NCBI GenBank assembly: GCA_035317085.1
Contig: DATHHS010000007.1
Location: forward strand, 1-25,947
Source of the DNA: VBDM01 sp035317085
GTDB taxonomy: Bacteria > Pseudomonadota > Gammaproteobacteria > Burkholderiales > SG8-39
DNA length: 25,947 nucleotides
Direction of reading: 5' to 3'
Below the pieces are notes generated by a model. The model was given only the letters and a program-made list of their open reading frames with translations, had not been told where the DNA came from and made no database searches. Positions 1 to 6,570 of this stretch are shown here, in pieces. Position numbers and translations under genes: made by a program. Position 1 is the first letter of the stretch. Each line of letters begins with the position of its first letter.

Positions 1-2
1 GC

Positions 3-347
3 TTCGCGCAGGTGGTCCTGGTGCATGCGGTGCGTCACGCCGATGAGCTCACCTACCGCGACAGCATCGAGCGGCTGCTGGGCGAGCACCGGGAACAAAT
101 GCGCGTGGTGTCCTTCGTGAGCCGCGAGACGAAACCGGGCGCGCTGCACGGGCGCATTCCGGCTGCGCTGGACGACGGGCGCCTGGAGGCGGAGGCCGGC
201 GTCGTGCTTTCGGCGAAAACCTCGCAGGTCATGATTTGCGGCAACCCGGAGATGGTGGCGGACACGAACGGAGTGCTGATCCGGCGCGGCATGAAGAAAA
301 ACCGGCGGCGCGATCCGGGCCAGATTACCGTGGAAAACTACTGGTGA
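3..347 (+). CDS. fpr: Ferredoxin/flavodoxin--NADP+ reductase, C-terminal part (5' end outside window)
   Basis: Open from the window edge, so only the last 114 codons are present. This is the NADP-binding half of a flavoprotein that moves electrons between NADPH and ferredoxin or flavodoxin in the cytoplasm. Visible marks are the strand-helix FAQVVLVHAVRHADELTYRD, typical of the family after the nucleotide-binding domain, the MICGNPEMV segment, and a C-terminus RRRDPGQITVENYW that matches the HYW-type ending of E. coli Fpr rather than the FVE-type ending of many other bacterial Fprs. The stop overlaps the GTG start of the next gene, so the three downstream genes are probably co-transcribed. 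The family call is firm; the physiological partner is not visible. Confidence 0.9.
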   Translation, partial: FAQVVLVHAVRHADELTYRDSIERLLGEHREQMRVVSFVSRETKPGALHGRIPAALDDGRLEAEAGVVLSAKTSQVMICGNPEMVADTNGVLIRRGMKKNRRRDPGQITVENYW

Positions 348-1204
348 AAAAGACTACGTTCAGTTTGTTACTGGCAATCAGCGCGCTTGCGCTCGGTGCC
401 TGCAGTACGACCCGGCTCGCCTATGACAACGCCGACACCGTGCTGCGCTTCATGGCGTCGAGCTATCTCGATCTCGACGCAGAGCAGTCGGACGAGCTGA
501 AGCCGCTCATCGTGCGATTTCAGGCGTGGCACCGGGCGAACGAATTGCCGGCCTACGCCGGCTTGCTGCACAGCGCAAGCCAGCGTGCCGCCCAGGGTAT
601 TACCGCGGAAGATGTGGCGTGGGGGCTCGCCAATGTGCGGGCGCGTTACCGCAGGCTTCTGGCGAAAGCCGCCGAGGACGGCGCGCCGGTGCTCGCGACG
701 CTGACGCTCGCGCAGCATGTGGTGCTCGAGAAGAAATTCGCGGAAACCAACGAAAAATATGCGAAGGAGTTTCTCTCCGCCGACGACAAGAAACGCCGGC
801 GCGCGCAGTCAAAGCGCATGCTCGAGCGCTTCCGCGATTTCACCGGCGATCTCGCCCCGGACCAGGAGGCGCGCATCGAGAGCTTCGTGCTCGCCCACGA
901 GCGTCACGCCGTGCTGCGCTTCGAGGACCGGCAGCGCTGGCAGCGCGACATCGTCGCGGCGTTGAAGGAGCGCGAGCCGCAGGAACTCGGCCGGCGCCTC
1001 GCCGAAATGGCCAACCGGCCGGAGCTGCGGCGCTCCGAGGAATTCCTGCGCGAGGACCGGCGCTGGGGCGAGGATCTCGGGCAACTCATCGTCGATCTCG
1101 ACCGGTCGCTTTCCGCGAAGCAGCGTGCAAAAGTGGTGCAGCGTCTTTCCGACTACGCGGAGGATTTTGCCGTACTCGCCGGAAGGAAGAAGGAGGCCGC
1201 ATGA
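344..1204 (+). CDS. DUF6279-type lipoprotein
   Basis: A 286-residue protein. I start it at the GTG inside the GTGA overlap with fpr because this gives a proper lipoprotein signal (KKTTFSLLLAISALALGAC, lipobox LGAC at about residue 18-21); a longer upstream extension would bury the signal. The mature part is helical and charge-rich (many Arg, Glu, Lys), with an N-terminal STTRLAYDNAD segment after the lipidated Cys that I recognise from DUF6279 family lipoproteins. Likely tethered to a membrane in the periplasm; no catalytic motif is visible and the function is unknown. The stop codon overlaps the ATG of the thioredoxin-like gene (ATGA), which suggests translational coupling. Confidence 0.8.
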   Translation: MKKTTFSLLLAISALALGACSTTRLAYDNADTVLRFMASSYLDLDAEQSDELKPLIVRFQAWHRANELPAYAGLLHSASQRAAQGITAEDVAWGLANVRARYRRLLAKAAEDGAPVLATLTLAQHVVLEKKFAETNEKYAKEFLSADDKKRRRAQSKRMLERFRDFTGDLAPDQEARIESFVLAHERHAVLRFEDRQRWQRDIVAALKEREPQELGRRLAEMANRPELRRSEEFLREDRRWGEDLGQLIVDLDRSLSAKQRAKVVQRLSDYAEDFAVLAGRKKEAA

Positions 1205-1731
1205 GCGCAGGGAACGCGATGCGGACTCTGCTCGGGACGGTCTTGTTCGCCGCGCTCGCTTCGGCTTCGAGCCCCGGCTGGGCTGGAGGCGAGTTGAAGC
1301 CCTGGAGCGGCGGTGCGACGCCCCCTCTGGCGCTGCGCGACCCGCAGGGCAAGGAACACAAGCTCGCCGACTATCGCGGCCGGGTGGTGGTGATCAATTT
1401 CTGGGCCACCTGGTGCGATCCCTGCCGCGCAGAGATGCCCTCGATGCAGCGGCTGCAGGACAAGCTCGCGGGCAAGCCCTTCGCGATCCTTGCGGTCGAC
1501 TACGGCGAAGGCGCGCCGCGCATCAACGACTTCCTGAAGCAGGTCCCGGTGCGTTTCACCGTGCTGATGGATCGCGACACCTCCGCGGCGACCGCGTGGA
1601 AGGTGAAAGTGCTTCCGACGACCCTGGTGCTCGACCCGGAACAGCGCATCCGCTACTCGGTGGTCGGCGATCTCGAATGGGATTCGCCGGCCGTCGAGGG
1701 CGCGATCAGAAAGCTCTTGCCGCCCGGATGA
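1201..1731 (+). CDS. TlpA-like periplasmic thiol-disulfide reductase
   Basis: A 176-residue thioredoxin-fold protein. Residues 1-28 form a signal peptide ending near GWAGG, so it acts in the periplasm. The strand VVVINFWATWCDPC carries the CXXC redox pair at Cys72 and Cys75, and KVLPTTLVLD supplies the cis-Pro loop expected about 65 residues later. This is the TlpA/ResA-type layout: it reduces disulfides of partner proteins, classically in cytochrome c or copper-centre assembly, but the partner cannot be read here. The start ATG overlaps the stop of the DUF6279 lipoprotein gene, so fpr, the lipoprotein and this gene form a tight cluster. Confidence 0.88.
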   Translation: MSAGNAMRTLLGTVLFAALASASSPGWAGGELKPWSGGATPPLALRDPQGKEHKLADYRGRVVVINFWATWCDPCRAEMPSMQRLQDKLAGKPFAILAVDYGEGAPRINDFLKQVPVRFTVLMDRDTSAATAWKVKVLPTTLVLDPEQRIRYSVVGDLEWDSPAVEGAIRKLLPPG

Positions 1732-1809
1732 AGGGCGACTACGCTCACCGTCCTTGCGTACAATATCGTCGATGTCCGAAGTCCCACCGAATACTCGCAG
1801 GAGAATTCC

Positions 1810-2913
1810 ATGGATAGACGTTCGTTCCTGAAGGCCGGCGCTCTTGTCCCGGCCGCGGCGGTGCTGCCGAGGCTCGCGCACGCGCAGCAACTGCCCTTCG
1901 AGCCGCGCCAGGCGGAGAAATGGCGCACCTTCGAGGTCAGCACCCGGGTCGAAATTCTTTTCCCCGAGGGCACCTCGCGCGTGTGGCTGCCCGTGCCTTC
2001 GGTGGACTCCGGCTACCAGAAGCCCATCGACAACGCCTGGTCGGGCAACGCCCAGACCGCGAAACTGCTGCACGACGGCAAGTACGGCGCGGGAATGCTC
2101 TACGCCGAGTGGTCCAACGCCGAGAAGAATCCCGTGGTCGAGCTCACCAGCCGCTTCGCAACGCGCGACCGCGCGGTCGATCTGTCTTCGCGCCTCGCTT
2201 CCGGGGCGAAACTGGATGCAGGAGAGCGGGCTTTCTACACCGAGGCGACCGAGCACATGCCCACCGACGGCATCGTGAAGCAGACCGCGCAGGACGTCAC
2301 CAAGGGCGCGAGATCCGATTACGACAAGGCCAAGGCGATCTACGAATGGATCGTCGACAACACCTATCGCGATCCGAAAACGCGCGGCTGCGGCGTGGGC
2401 GACATCAAGACCATGCTCGAGACCGGCAACCTCGGCGGCAAGTGCGCCGACCTGAACGCGCTCTACGTGGGCCTCGCGCGCGCTTCGGGGCTGCCCGCGC
2501 GCGACGTCTACGGCGTGCGCGTGGCGAAGTCGCAGTTCGGCTACCGCAGCCTGGGCGCGGGCACGGCGAACATCACGCGCGCGCAACACTGCCGCGCCGA
2601 GGTGTATCTCACCGGCTTCGGCTGGGTGCCGGTCGATCCGGCCGACGTGCGCAAGGTCGTGCTCGAGGAGAAGGCGCAGCCGACGACTCTGAGCGATCCG
2701 CTGGTGCAGGCGGTGAGGCCCAAACTCTTCGGCGCGTGGGAGATGAACTGGCTCGCGTTCAACACCGCGAACGACATCGTCCTGCCGAACGCGAACAAGG
2801 GCAAGATCACCTTCTTCATGTATCCGCAGGCGGAAACCGCCGCGGGCCGGGTGGACAGCCTCGACCCGGACAATTTCAAGTACACGATGACCGCGAGGGA
2901 ATTGACGGCCTGA
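1810..2913 (+). CDS. Tat-exported transglutaminase-like (cysteine protease fold) protein
   Basis: A 367-residue protein. The N-terminus MDRRSFLKAGALVP is a twin-arginine signal followed by a hydrophobic stretch ending at AHAQQ, so the folded protein is likely exported by Tat. The central domain is transglutaminase-like: GGKCADLNALYVGLARASG supplies the nucleophile Cys212, AQHCRAEVYL gives His260, and GWVPVDPAD gives Asp276, the expected Cys-His-Asp order. Bacterial members are usually amidases or proteases rather than crosslinking enzymes; the substrate is unknown. A good Shine-Dalgarno (AGGAG) sits just upstream of the ATG and a TACAAT box lies at 1759-1764. The C-terminal 90 residues after the triad show no motif I recognise. 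Confidence 0.85.
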   Translation: MDRRSFLKAGALVPAAAVLPRLAHAQQLPFEPRQAEKWRTFEVSTRVEILFPEGTSRVWLPVPSVDSGYQKPIDNAWSGNAQTAKLLHDGKYGAGMLYAEWSNAEKNPVVELTSRFATRDRAVDLSSRLASGAKLDAGERAFYTEATEHMPTDGIVKQTAQDVTKGARSDYDKAKAIYEWIVDNTYRDPKTRGCGVGDIKTMLETGNLGGKCADLNALYVGLARASGLPARDVYGVRVAKSQFGYRSLGAGTANITRAQHCRAEVYLTGFGWVPVDPADVRKVVLEEKAQPTTLSDPLVQAVRPKLFGAWEMNWLAFNTANDIVLPNANKGKITFFMYPQAETAAGRVDSLDPDNFKYTMTARELTA

Positions 2914-2923
2914 ACGTTCGGGT

Positions 2924-2958
2924 TCCCCTCTCCCTCCGGGAGAGGGCTAGGGTGAGGG
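2924..2958. repeat. Dispersed hairpin repeat (CCCTCTCCC / GGGAGAGGG type)
   Basis: Short palindrome, CCCTCTCCC-tcc-GGGAGAGGG, followed by GCTAGGGTGAGGG. This form is scattered through many proteobacterial genomes. It sits just after the stop of the transglutaminase-like gene and may also act as a transcript-end hairpin, though no T-tract follows. Confidence 0.6.
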
Positions 2959-2966
2959 AAACGCTC

Positions 2967-2994
2967 CGTCATTCCCGCGCAAGCGGGAATCCAG
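2967..2994. repeat. REP-type hairpin (CGTCATTCCCGC / GCGGGAATCCAG)
   Basis: The arms ATTCCCGC and GCGGGAAT flank a 4-nt loop, framed by CGTC and CCAG. The same unit recurs at 11247-11274. It lies directly against the -35 box of the first brnTA promoter. Confidence 0.7.
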
Positions 2995-2996
2995 CC

Positions 2997-3025
2997 TTGT
3001 CGTAGCTGCATAATGTAGCTACAAT
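2997..3025 (+). promoter_or_regulatory. brnTA promoter with operator palindrome in the spacer
   Basis: TTGTCG at 2997-3002 and TACAAT at 3020-3025 are separated by exactly 17 bp. The 21-bp interval 3002-3022 is a near palindrome, GTAGCTGCAT-A-ATGTAGCTAC, with one mismatched pair per arm set. BrnA antitoxins are known to repress their own operon through a ribbon-helix-helix fold, so this is the likely operator. The -10 box ends only 5 nt before the brnT ATG, with no Shine-Dalgarno, which predicts a leaderless message. Confidence 0.65.
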
Positions 3026-3030
3026 TCCGC

Positions 3031-3303
3031 ATGTTCACGTGGGACGAGGTCAAGGTCCAGGAAAACCTCGACAAGCACGGTATCGACTTCGCAGACGCCG
3101 GGAAAATCTTTTCCGGCTACACGATCACTGCGGAAGATACCCGCGAAGCCTACGGAGAGCAGCGGTTCCTCACGGTCGGATTGCTTGACGGAGAAGTGGT
3201 CTCCGTTACGCATACGCCGCGTGGGGACGACGATCACATCATCTCAATTCGCAAGGCTACCAGACATGAAACACACTTCTACTTCTCACAAATCCCGGAC
3301 TGA
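3031..3303 (+). CDS. brnT: BrnT family toxin
   Basis: A 90-residue protein with the BrnT layout: an N-terminal FTWDEVKVQENLDKHGIDF block, the central DTREAYGEQRFLTVGLLDG strand pair, and the C-terminal HIISIRKATRHETHFY block. BrnT is a RelE-like-fold ribonuclease that blocks translation and is neutralised by BrnA. It is followed with a 38-bp overlap by brnA, the usual toxin-first order. The ATG follows the -10 box by 5 nt. The pair sits between REP hairpins and gene debris, so it was probably acquired. Length and motifs are typical and the call is secure. Confidence 0.9.
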   Translation: MFTWDEVKVQENLDKHGIDFADAGKIFSGYTITAEDTREAYGEQRFLTVGLLDGEVVSVTHTPRGDDDHIISIRKATRHETHFYFSQIPD

Positions 3304-3544
3304 CGTCAAGCGCTTGAGATCCATGAAGGACTCCGAAATCGTCATCGACAAGGACGCTCCGGCATGGACGCCCGAGATGTTCGCTCGCTCGATCCTGCGC
3401 AAAGGCCTCAAGCCGGTGCCGGCGAAATCCTTGCTGTCGCTGCGTATCGACGCGGATGTCCTTGCGTGGTTCCGCGCACAGGGGCGCGGATATCAGTCGC
3501 GCATGAATGCCTTGCTTAGGGCGTTCATGGAAGCTCATAAGTGA
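3266..3544 (+). CDS. brnA: BrnA family antitoxin
   Basis: A 92-residue partner of the upstream toxin. The C-terminal half, SLLSLRIDADVLAWFRAQGRGYQSRMNALLRAFMEA, is the ribbon-helix-helix DNA-binding domain typical of BrnA; the N-terminal half with APAWTPEMFA wraps the toxin in known complexes. I use the ATG at 3266 (MKHTSTSHKSRTD) because BrnA proteins commonly begin with a Lys/Ser/Thr-rich stretch ending in a TD pair; an ATG at 3324 is a shorter alternative. It probably binds the palindrome at 3002-3022 alone or with BrnT to repress the operon. Confidence 0.9.
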   Translation: MKHTSTSHKSRTDVKRLRSMKDSEIVIDKDAPAWTPEMFARSILRKGLKPVPAKSLLSLRIDADVLAWFRAQGRGYQSRMNALLRAFMEAHK

Positions 3545-3699
3545 ATGACTACGAAGACGTCTTCCGTCCAGTTCCAGAAGCTTGGCCAAATTTCTAGCTA
3601 CAGACGGCAGCTATTGAACTACTGCTTAAGCACGGAGCGAATCCGGAAATCAGGGATGAACGCGGCCATACTTACAAAGACCTACTGGTAGCGAAATAA
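3541..3699 (+). pseudogene. Ankyrin-repeat gene remnant with internal stop
   Basis: One frame reads VNDYEDVFRPVPEAWPNF, then TAG, then LQTAAIELLLKHGANPEI followed by RDERGHTYKDLLVAK and a stop. The second part fits an ankyrin repeat (IELLLKHGANPEIRDERGHT). The frame is interrupted once, so this is most simply a decayed or truncated ankyrin-type gene that overlaps the brnA stop. It could be an antitoxin-neighbour accessory gene; too little remains to say. Confidence 0.5.
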
Positions 3700-3841
3700 T
3701 AGCGTGGTTCGCTGCAATCGTGTGAGTGTGAATGCTGCTTAACTCCAAGTCGAACCGATGGGTTGCAAGCGCCGCACCGAATCGGTCCGCGTCTGGGCAG
3801 GCTGGCCGCTGATTGCTGGCGATGTCTCGACCCAAACGTCG

Positions 3842-3859
3842 CGCCCCTCGCAAGGGGCG
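3842..3859. other. Short hairpin in otherwise gene-poor stretch 3700-3988
   Basis: CGCCCCT-cgca-AGGGGCG is a 7-bp perfect stem. The surrounding 3700-3988 stretch has no convincing full gene. It holds the hairpin, a weaker CCGAT/ATCGG inverted pair near 3755-3785, and the short open frame described next. Confidence 0.4.
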
Positions 3860-3881
3860 AAGTCTCGAACTCCTGGTCTAG

Positions 3882-3992
3882 CGGATCAAAGAGCATCAAG
3901 CACCCGACGCCACCATACGTTCGCCTGACTTCGTGCTCGACAGAGACACCGCACGGGAAATGATTCACCGTCTGGAGCACGAAGAACGATGA
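3882..3992 (+). other. Unassigned short open frame, possibly the C-terminal remnant of a lost gene
   Basis: After a TAG at 3879 the frame reads RIKEHQAPDATIRSPDFVLD then RDTAREMIHRLEHEER and stops in an ATGA overlap with the following hydrolase gene. The ATGA junction is what a true upstream cistron would leave, yet no good start codon is present, so this may be the tail of a gene truncated on its left. I do not recognise the sequence. Confidence 0.3.
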
Positions 3993-4771
3993 CCATTCTC
4001 CACTTCTCCCACGCCAACGGTTTCCCCGCCGCGTGCTATCGCAAGATGTTTTCCTTTCTCGAACGCGATTTCGAGATCGGCACCATCAACACCATCGGCC
4101 ACGATCCGCGCTATCCGGTCACCGACAGCTGGCCCCATCTGGTGGACGAGCTGATCGAGCGCGTGGAGCGCTACGGCGAGCCGGTGCTCGGTGTGGGGCA
4201 TTCGCTCGGCGGCTATCTCACCGCGCTCGCGGCCTTGAAGCGTCCGGCGCTTTTTCGCGCGATCATCCTTCTGGATTCTTCTATCCTCGGGCGGTGGCAG
4301 GGGAGGGTATTCAGGATGATGAAGCGCTTCGGCCTTGCCGACCTCGTGACGCCCGCCGGTGCGACGCGAGGCCGCCGCGCCGAGTGGGCTTCGCCGGACG
4401 AAGCCTTCGCGCACTTTCGCAACAAGCAGATGTTTCGGAACTTCGACCCGGAGTGCCTGCGCGACTATGTGACGCTCGGGATGGTGACTTCCCCCGGGGG
4501 CGTGCGGCTCGCTTTCGATCCGGGAATCGAGTACCGCATCTACCGGACTTTCCCGCACGGCCTCGCGAAGGAGCTGCCGGGCCTGCGCGTGCCTGCCGGG
4601 GTGATCTGCGGACTCGAATCGGCCGAATCGAGACGGACGGGGCTTGCGACGACGCGCCGGTATTTCCGCGTGGCATGCATCGCGGGCGGTCACCTGTTTC
4701 CGTTCGAGCGGCCCGAGGCCGCGGCGCACGCGATCCGCGAAATGTCCGCGGGGTTGATGGGGTCCGGTTAA
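3989..4771 (+). CDS. Alpha/beta hydrolase
   Basis: A 260-residue cytoplasmic protein with no signal peptide. The early HANGFPA motif is the oxyanion-hole HxxG of the alpha/beta hydrolase fold, GVGHSLGGYL carries the nucleophile Ser72 in a GHSLGG elbow, and AGGHLFPFERP near residue 232 gives the catalytic His. The acid is probably within the VPAGVICGLESAES stretch. Substrate is unknown. The gene ends in a 4-bp convergent overlap with the TPR gene on the other strand. The start ATG overlaps a preceding short frame (ATGA). Confidence 0.85.
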   Translation: MTILHFSHANGFPAACYRKMFSFLERDFEIGTINTIGHDPRYPVTDSWPHLVDELIERVERYGEPVLGVGHSLGGYLTALAALKRPALFRAIILLDSSILGRWQGRVFRMMKRFGLADLVTPAGATRGRRAEWASPDEAFAHFRNKQMFRNFDPECLRDYVTLGMVTSPGGVRLAFDPGIEYRIYRTFPHGLAKELPGLRVPAGVICGLESAESRRTGLATTRRYFRVACIAGGHLFPFERPEAAAHAIREMSAGLMGSG

Positions 4772-5442
4772 ATCGTCTTTCTCAACCGCGCTGCCCGCCG
4801 CGCTTCCAGCTCCTCGACCAAGGCCTGAACTCCTTCGAGGTTGGGATTGACCGCGAGCGCGCGGCGGAAATACTCCAGGGCCTTCTCCAGCCGGCCGAGC
4901 TTCAGGTGGATCTGACCGTAGCCGGAGAGCGCTCCGAAGTGCTGCGGGTTGCGCTTGATGACTTCGTCGCAGTCCCTGAGAGAGCGCCGATATTCGCCCG
5001 CGAGGAAGTACGCCGTGGCGCGCTTGTTCCAGCCTTCGGCGAAATCGGGCTTCGATTCGACGACGCGGGTGAACGTGGCGATCGCCTCGGGAAACCGCCG
5101 GGCGCTCATCTGCGCGACGCCCTGTCCGAGCAGATCGTCGACGCGCGCGTCTCCGGATCGGCTCCACACCTCCCACAGCGCTTGCTCCGCGATCGTGCGC
5201 ACCAGCTCATCGTCATCGCGCAGCGCCGCGGTCAGCTCGGGCGTGTCGCTCATGCGTCCCGCGGTGGCGAGAGCGAACGCGCCGCGTCGGCGCGCCTCCG
5301 GGTCGGACTTCTTGAGGGCCGCGAGCGCCTCCGCACGCGAGGGCTTCTCCGGCCCGGCGGCAGCGGGCATCGCCGGGATCAGGCAGGCGATGGCGAAGAG
5401 CAGCAGGATCAGCCTCTTGATCGAGACCTTCGAGAGCTTCAT
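4768..5442 (-). CDS. TPR (plus HEAT-like) repeat protein, exported
   Basis: A 224-residue protein. Residues 1-29 form a signal peptide (basic start, LILLLFAIACLIPAMPAAAG), so it is periplasmic or membrane-bound. Residues about 33-95 look like a HEAT-type helical pair (ARRRGAFALATAG, DDELVRTIAEQAL). From about residue 100 there are three TPR units (RRFPEAIATFTRVVESKPDF, GEYRRSLRDCDEVIKRNPQH, GRLEKALEYFRRALAVNPNL). Such proteins are scaffolds; no enzyme motif is visible. It runs convergently into the hydrolase gene with a 4-bp overlap, and divergently from the next TPR gene. Confidence 0.8.
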   Translation of the reverse strand: MKLSKVSIKRLILLLFAIACLIPAMPAAAGPEKPSRAEALAALKKSDPEARRRGAFALATAGRMSDTPELTAALRDDDELVRTIAEQALWEVWSRSGDARVDDLLGQGVAQMSARRFPEAIATFTRVVESKPDFAEGWNKRATAYFLAGEYRRSLRDCDEVIKRNPQHFGALSGYGQIHLKLGRLEKALEYFRRALAVNPNLEGVQALVEELEARRAARLRKTI

Positions 5443-5538
5443 CGGGAATAAACTCCCCCGCGGGATGGTCTACGCATGACAATTCCCTGACGACTGCTCC
5501 ACTATAATCCTCTACGCCGACCTACGAAAGGAGACAGC

Positions 5539-5964
5539 ATGCGCGTGCTGCTGATGGCTGTCCTCGCCCTGTCCGCGGGGCTCGCCCTGAGTCCGGCTCT
5601 TCGCGCCGCCGGAATGGATTCGCCCGTAATGGGCAACGGTCCGGTGGATCCGGACTACGAAAGCGGCAAGAAGGCGGTTGCCGCCGAAAACTGGAAAGGC
5701 GCGCTGGAGAGCTTCAGCCGGGTTGCGTCGCGCGATCCGAACAATGCCGACGCGCAGAACTACCTCGGCTATGCCTGGCGCAAGTCGGGCAACCTCGATC
5801 TCGCGTTCAAGCACTACAACGAAGCCTTGCGTCTCGACCCGAAGCACAAGGGAGCGAACGAGTACATCGGCGAGGCCTATCTGATGGTGAACAACCTGCC
5901 GAAAGCCACCTTGTCCGGCTCGACAAGCTCTGCTTTTTCCCCTGCGAGGAATACCGCGACCTGA
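5539..5964 (+). CDS. TPR repeat protein, C-terminus frameshifted
   Basis: As it stands the frame encodes 141 residues: a signal peptide (MRVLLMAVLALSAGLALSPA) and two TPR units (ENWKGALESFSRVASRDPNN and SGNLDLAFKHYNEALRLDPK). After LPKA at about 5908 the frame becomes low-quality (TLSGSTSSAF). A different frame continues the expected family ending, HLVRLDKLCFFPCEEYRDLK then KAIEEYKSAKR, to a stop at 6000-6002. A small deletion near 5905-5912 explains this best. It may be a real mutation or a sequencing or assembly error. A TATAAT box lies at 5503-5508 and a Shine-Dalgarno AAAGGAGA precedes the ATG. Confidence 0.75.
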   Translation: MRVLLMAVLALSAGLALSPALRAAGMDSPVMGNGPVDPDYESGKKAVAAENWKGALESFSRVASRDPNNADAQNYLGYAWRKSGNLDLAFKHYNEALRLDPKHKGANEYIGEAYLMVNNLPKATLSGSTSSAFSPARNTAT

Positions 5965-6033
5965 AGAAGGCGATCGAGGAATACAAGTCGGCGAAGCGCT
6001 GACCGCGGCCCTCGAGTCGCGTCGGCGCAAAAC

Positions 6034-6061
6034 AAAACGCCCGGCAAGCCGGGCGTTTTTT
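6034..6061. terminator. Bidirectional rho-independent terminator
   Basis: AAAACGCCCGGC-aa-GCCGGGCGTTTTTT is a perfect G/C-rich stem flanked by an A-tract on one side and a T-tract on the other. It lies between the convergent TPR gene and the SWIB gene and can end transcripts of both. Confidence 0.9.
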
Positions 6062-6091
6062 GCGAGTCCCGGGAAAACTCCCGGGGCGCGA

Positions 6092-6355
6092 TTATTTGAG
6101 GTGCTTGCTGACGAGCTTGGTCATCTCGAACATCGACACTTGCTTCTTGCCGCCGAAGATGACTTTGAGGGCGTCGTCGGCATTGATCATGCGACGGTTC
6201 TTCGCGTCCTGCAGCTTGTTCTTCTTGATGTACATCCAGAGCTTCTTGGTCACTTCGGTGCGCGGTATCGCCTTGGAGCCCACTACTTCCGCGAGCGAGG
6301 CGCTGGGTGTCATGGGCTTCATGAATGCTGCATTGGGTTTTCTCTTCTTGGCCAT
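6092..6355 (-). CDS. SWIB/MDM2 domain protein
   Basis: An 87-residue protein that is almost entirely one SWIB domain: residues 12-87 include FMKPMTPSASLAEVVG, the KKLWMYIKKNKLQD helix, the NRRMINADDALKVIFGGKK segment and a final helix MFEMTKLVSKHL. The N-terminus MAKKRKPN is basic. SWIB domains are best known from eukaryotic chromatin remodellers and occur as small stand-alone proteins in chlamydiae and various proteobacteria, where a nucleoid or DNA-topology role is suspected but not settled. A strong Shine-Dalgarno (GAGGAG) precedes the ATG, and the terminator at 6034-6061 follows the gene. Confidence 0.88.
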   Translation of the reverse strand: MAKKRKPNAAFMKPMTPSASLAEVVGSKAIPRTEVTKKLWMYIKKNKLQDAKNRRMINADDALKVIFGGKKQVSMFEMTKLVSKHLK

Positions 6356-6570
6356 CGTATATTTCTCCTCTCAATTACGAGCTGGTTTGGGTGACGCCGC
6401 ACAGTCGGTACGGGCAACGCGAGAGTGCGTCAATCAGAGGGAAATGTCAACCACCACCCTCGGGATTCCCGCGTCGGGGAGAGAAGACGCTCCCCCCTAG
6501 GTTTCGCTCCGCTATAATCGGCAGGTCCGTTTTCACTGACAATTGCCTGTCGTTCCAAGGGGCAGACGCG

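Noticed and set aside
526..1200. Long open frame upstream of the TlpA-like gene
   Set aside because: Arg/Ala-rich shadow of the DUF6279 lipoprotein gene caused by high G+C; the signal peptide starts at ATG 1201.
1153..2589. 478-codon frame on the - strand
   Set aside because: Antisense shadow of the TlpA-like and transglutaminase-like genes; no domain pattern and composition typical of high-G+C antisense frames.
3770..3916. Resemblance to a tmRNA or tRNA 3' end (...CGACGCCACCA)
   Set aside because: No matching acceptor stem, T-arm or tag reading frame could be found; a chance GCCACCA.
3965..5176. 403-codon frame on the - strand across the hydrolase and TPR genes
   Set aside because: Antisense to the hydrolase with its Ser-His motifs, and out of frame with the TPR gene; no recognisable domain.
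6325..6570. Upstream extension of the MFS gene to an earlier ATG
   Set aside because: The extension crosses the promoter region of the divergent SWIB gene, contains a TATAAT box and reads unlike protein; TTG 6571 has a Shine-Dalgarno.
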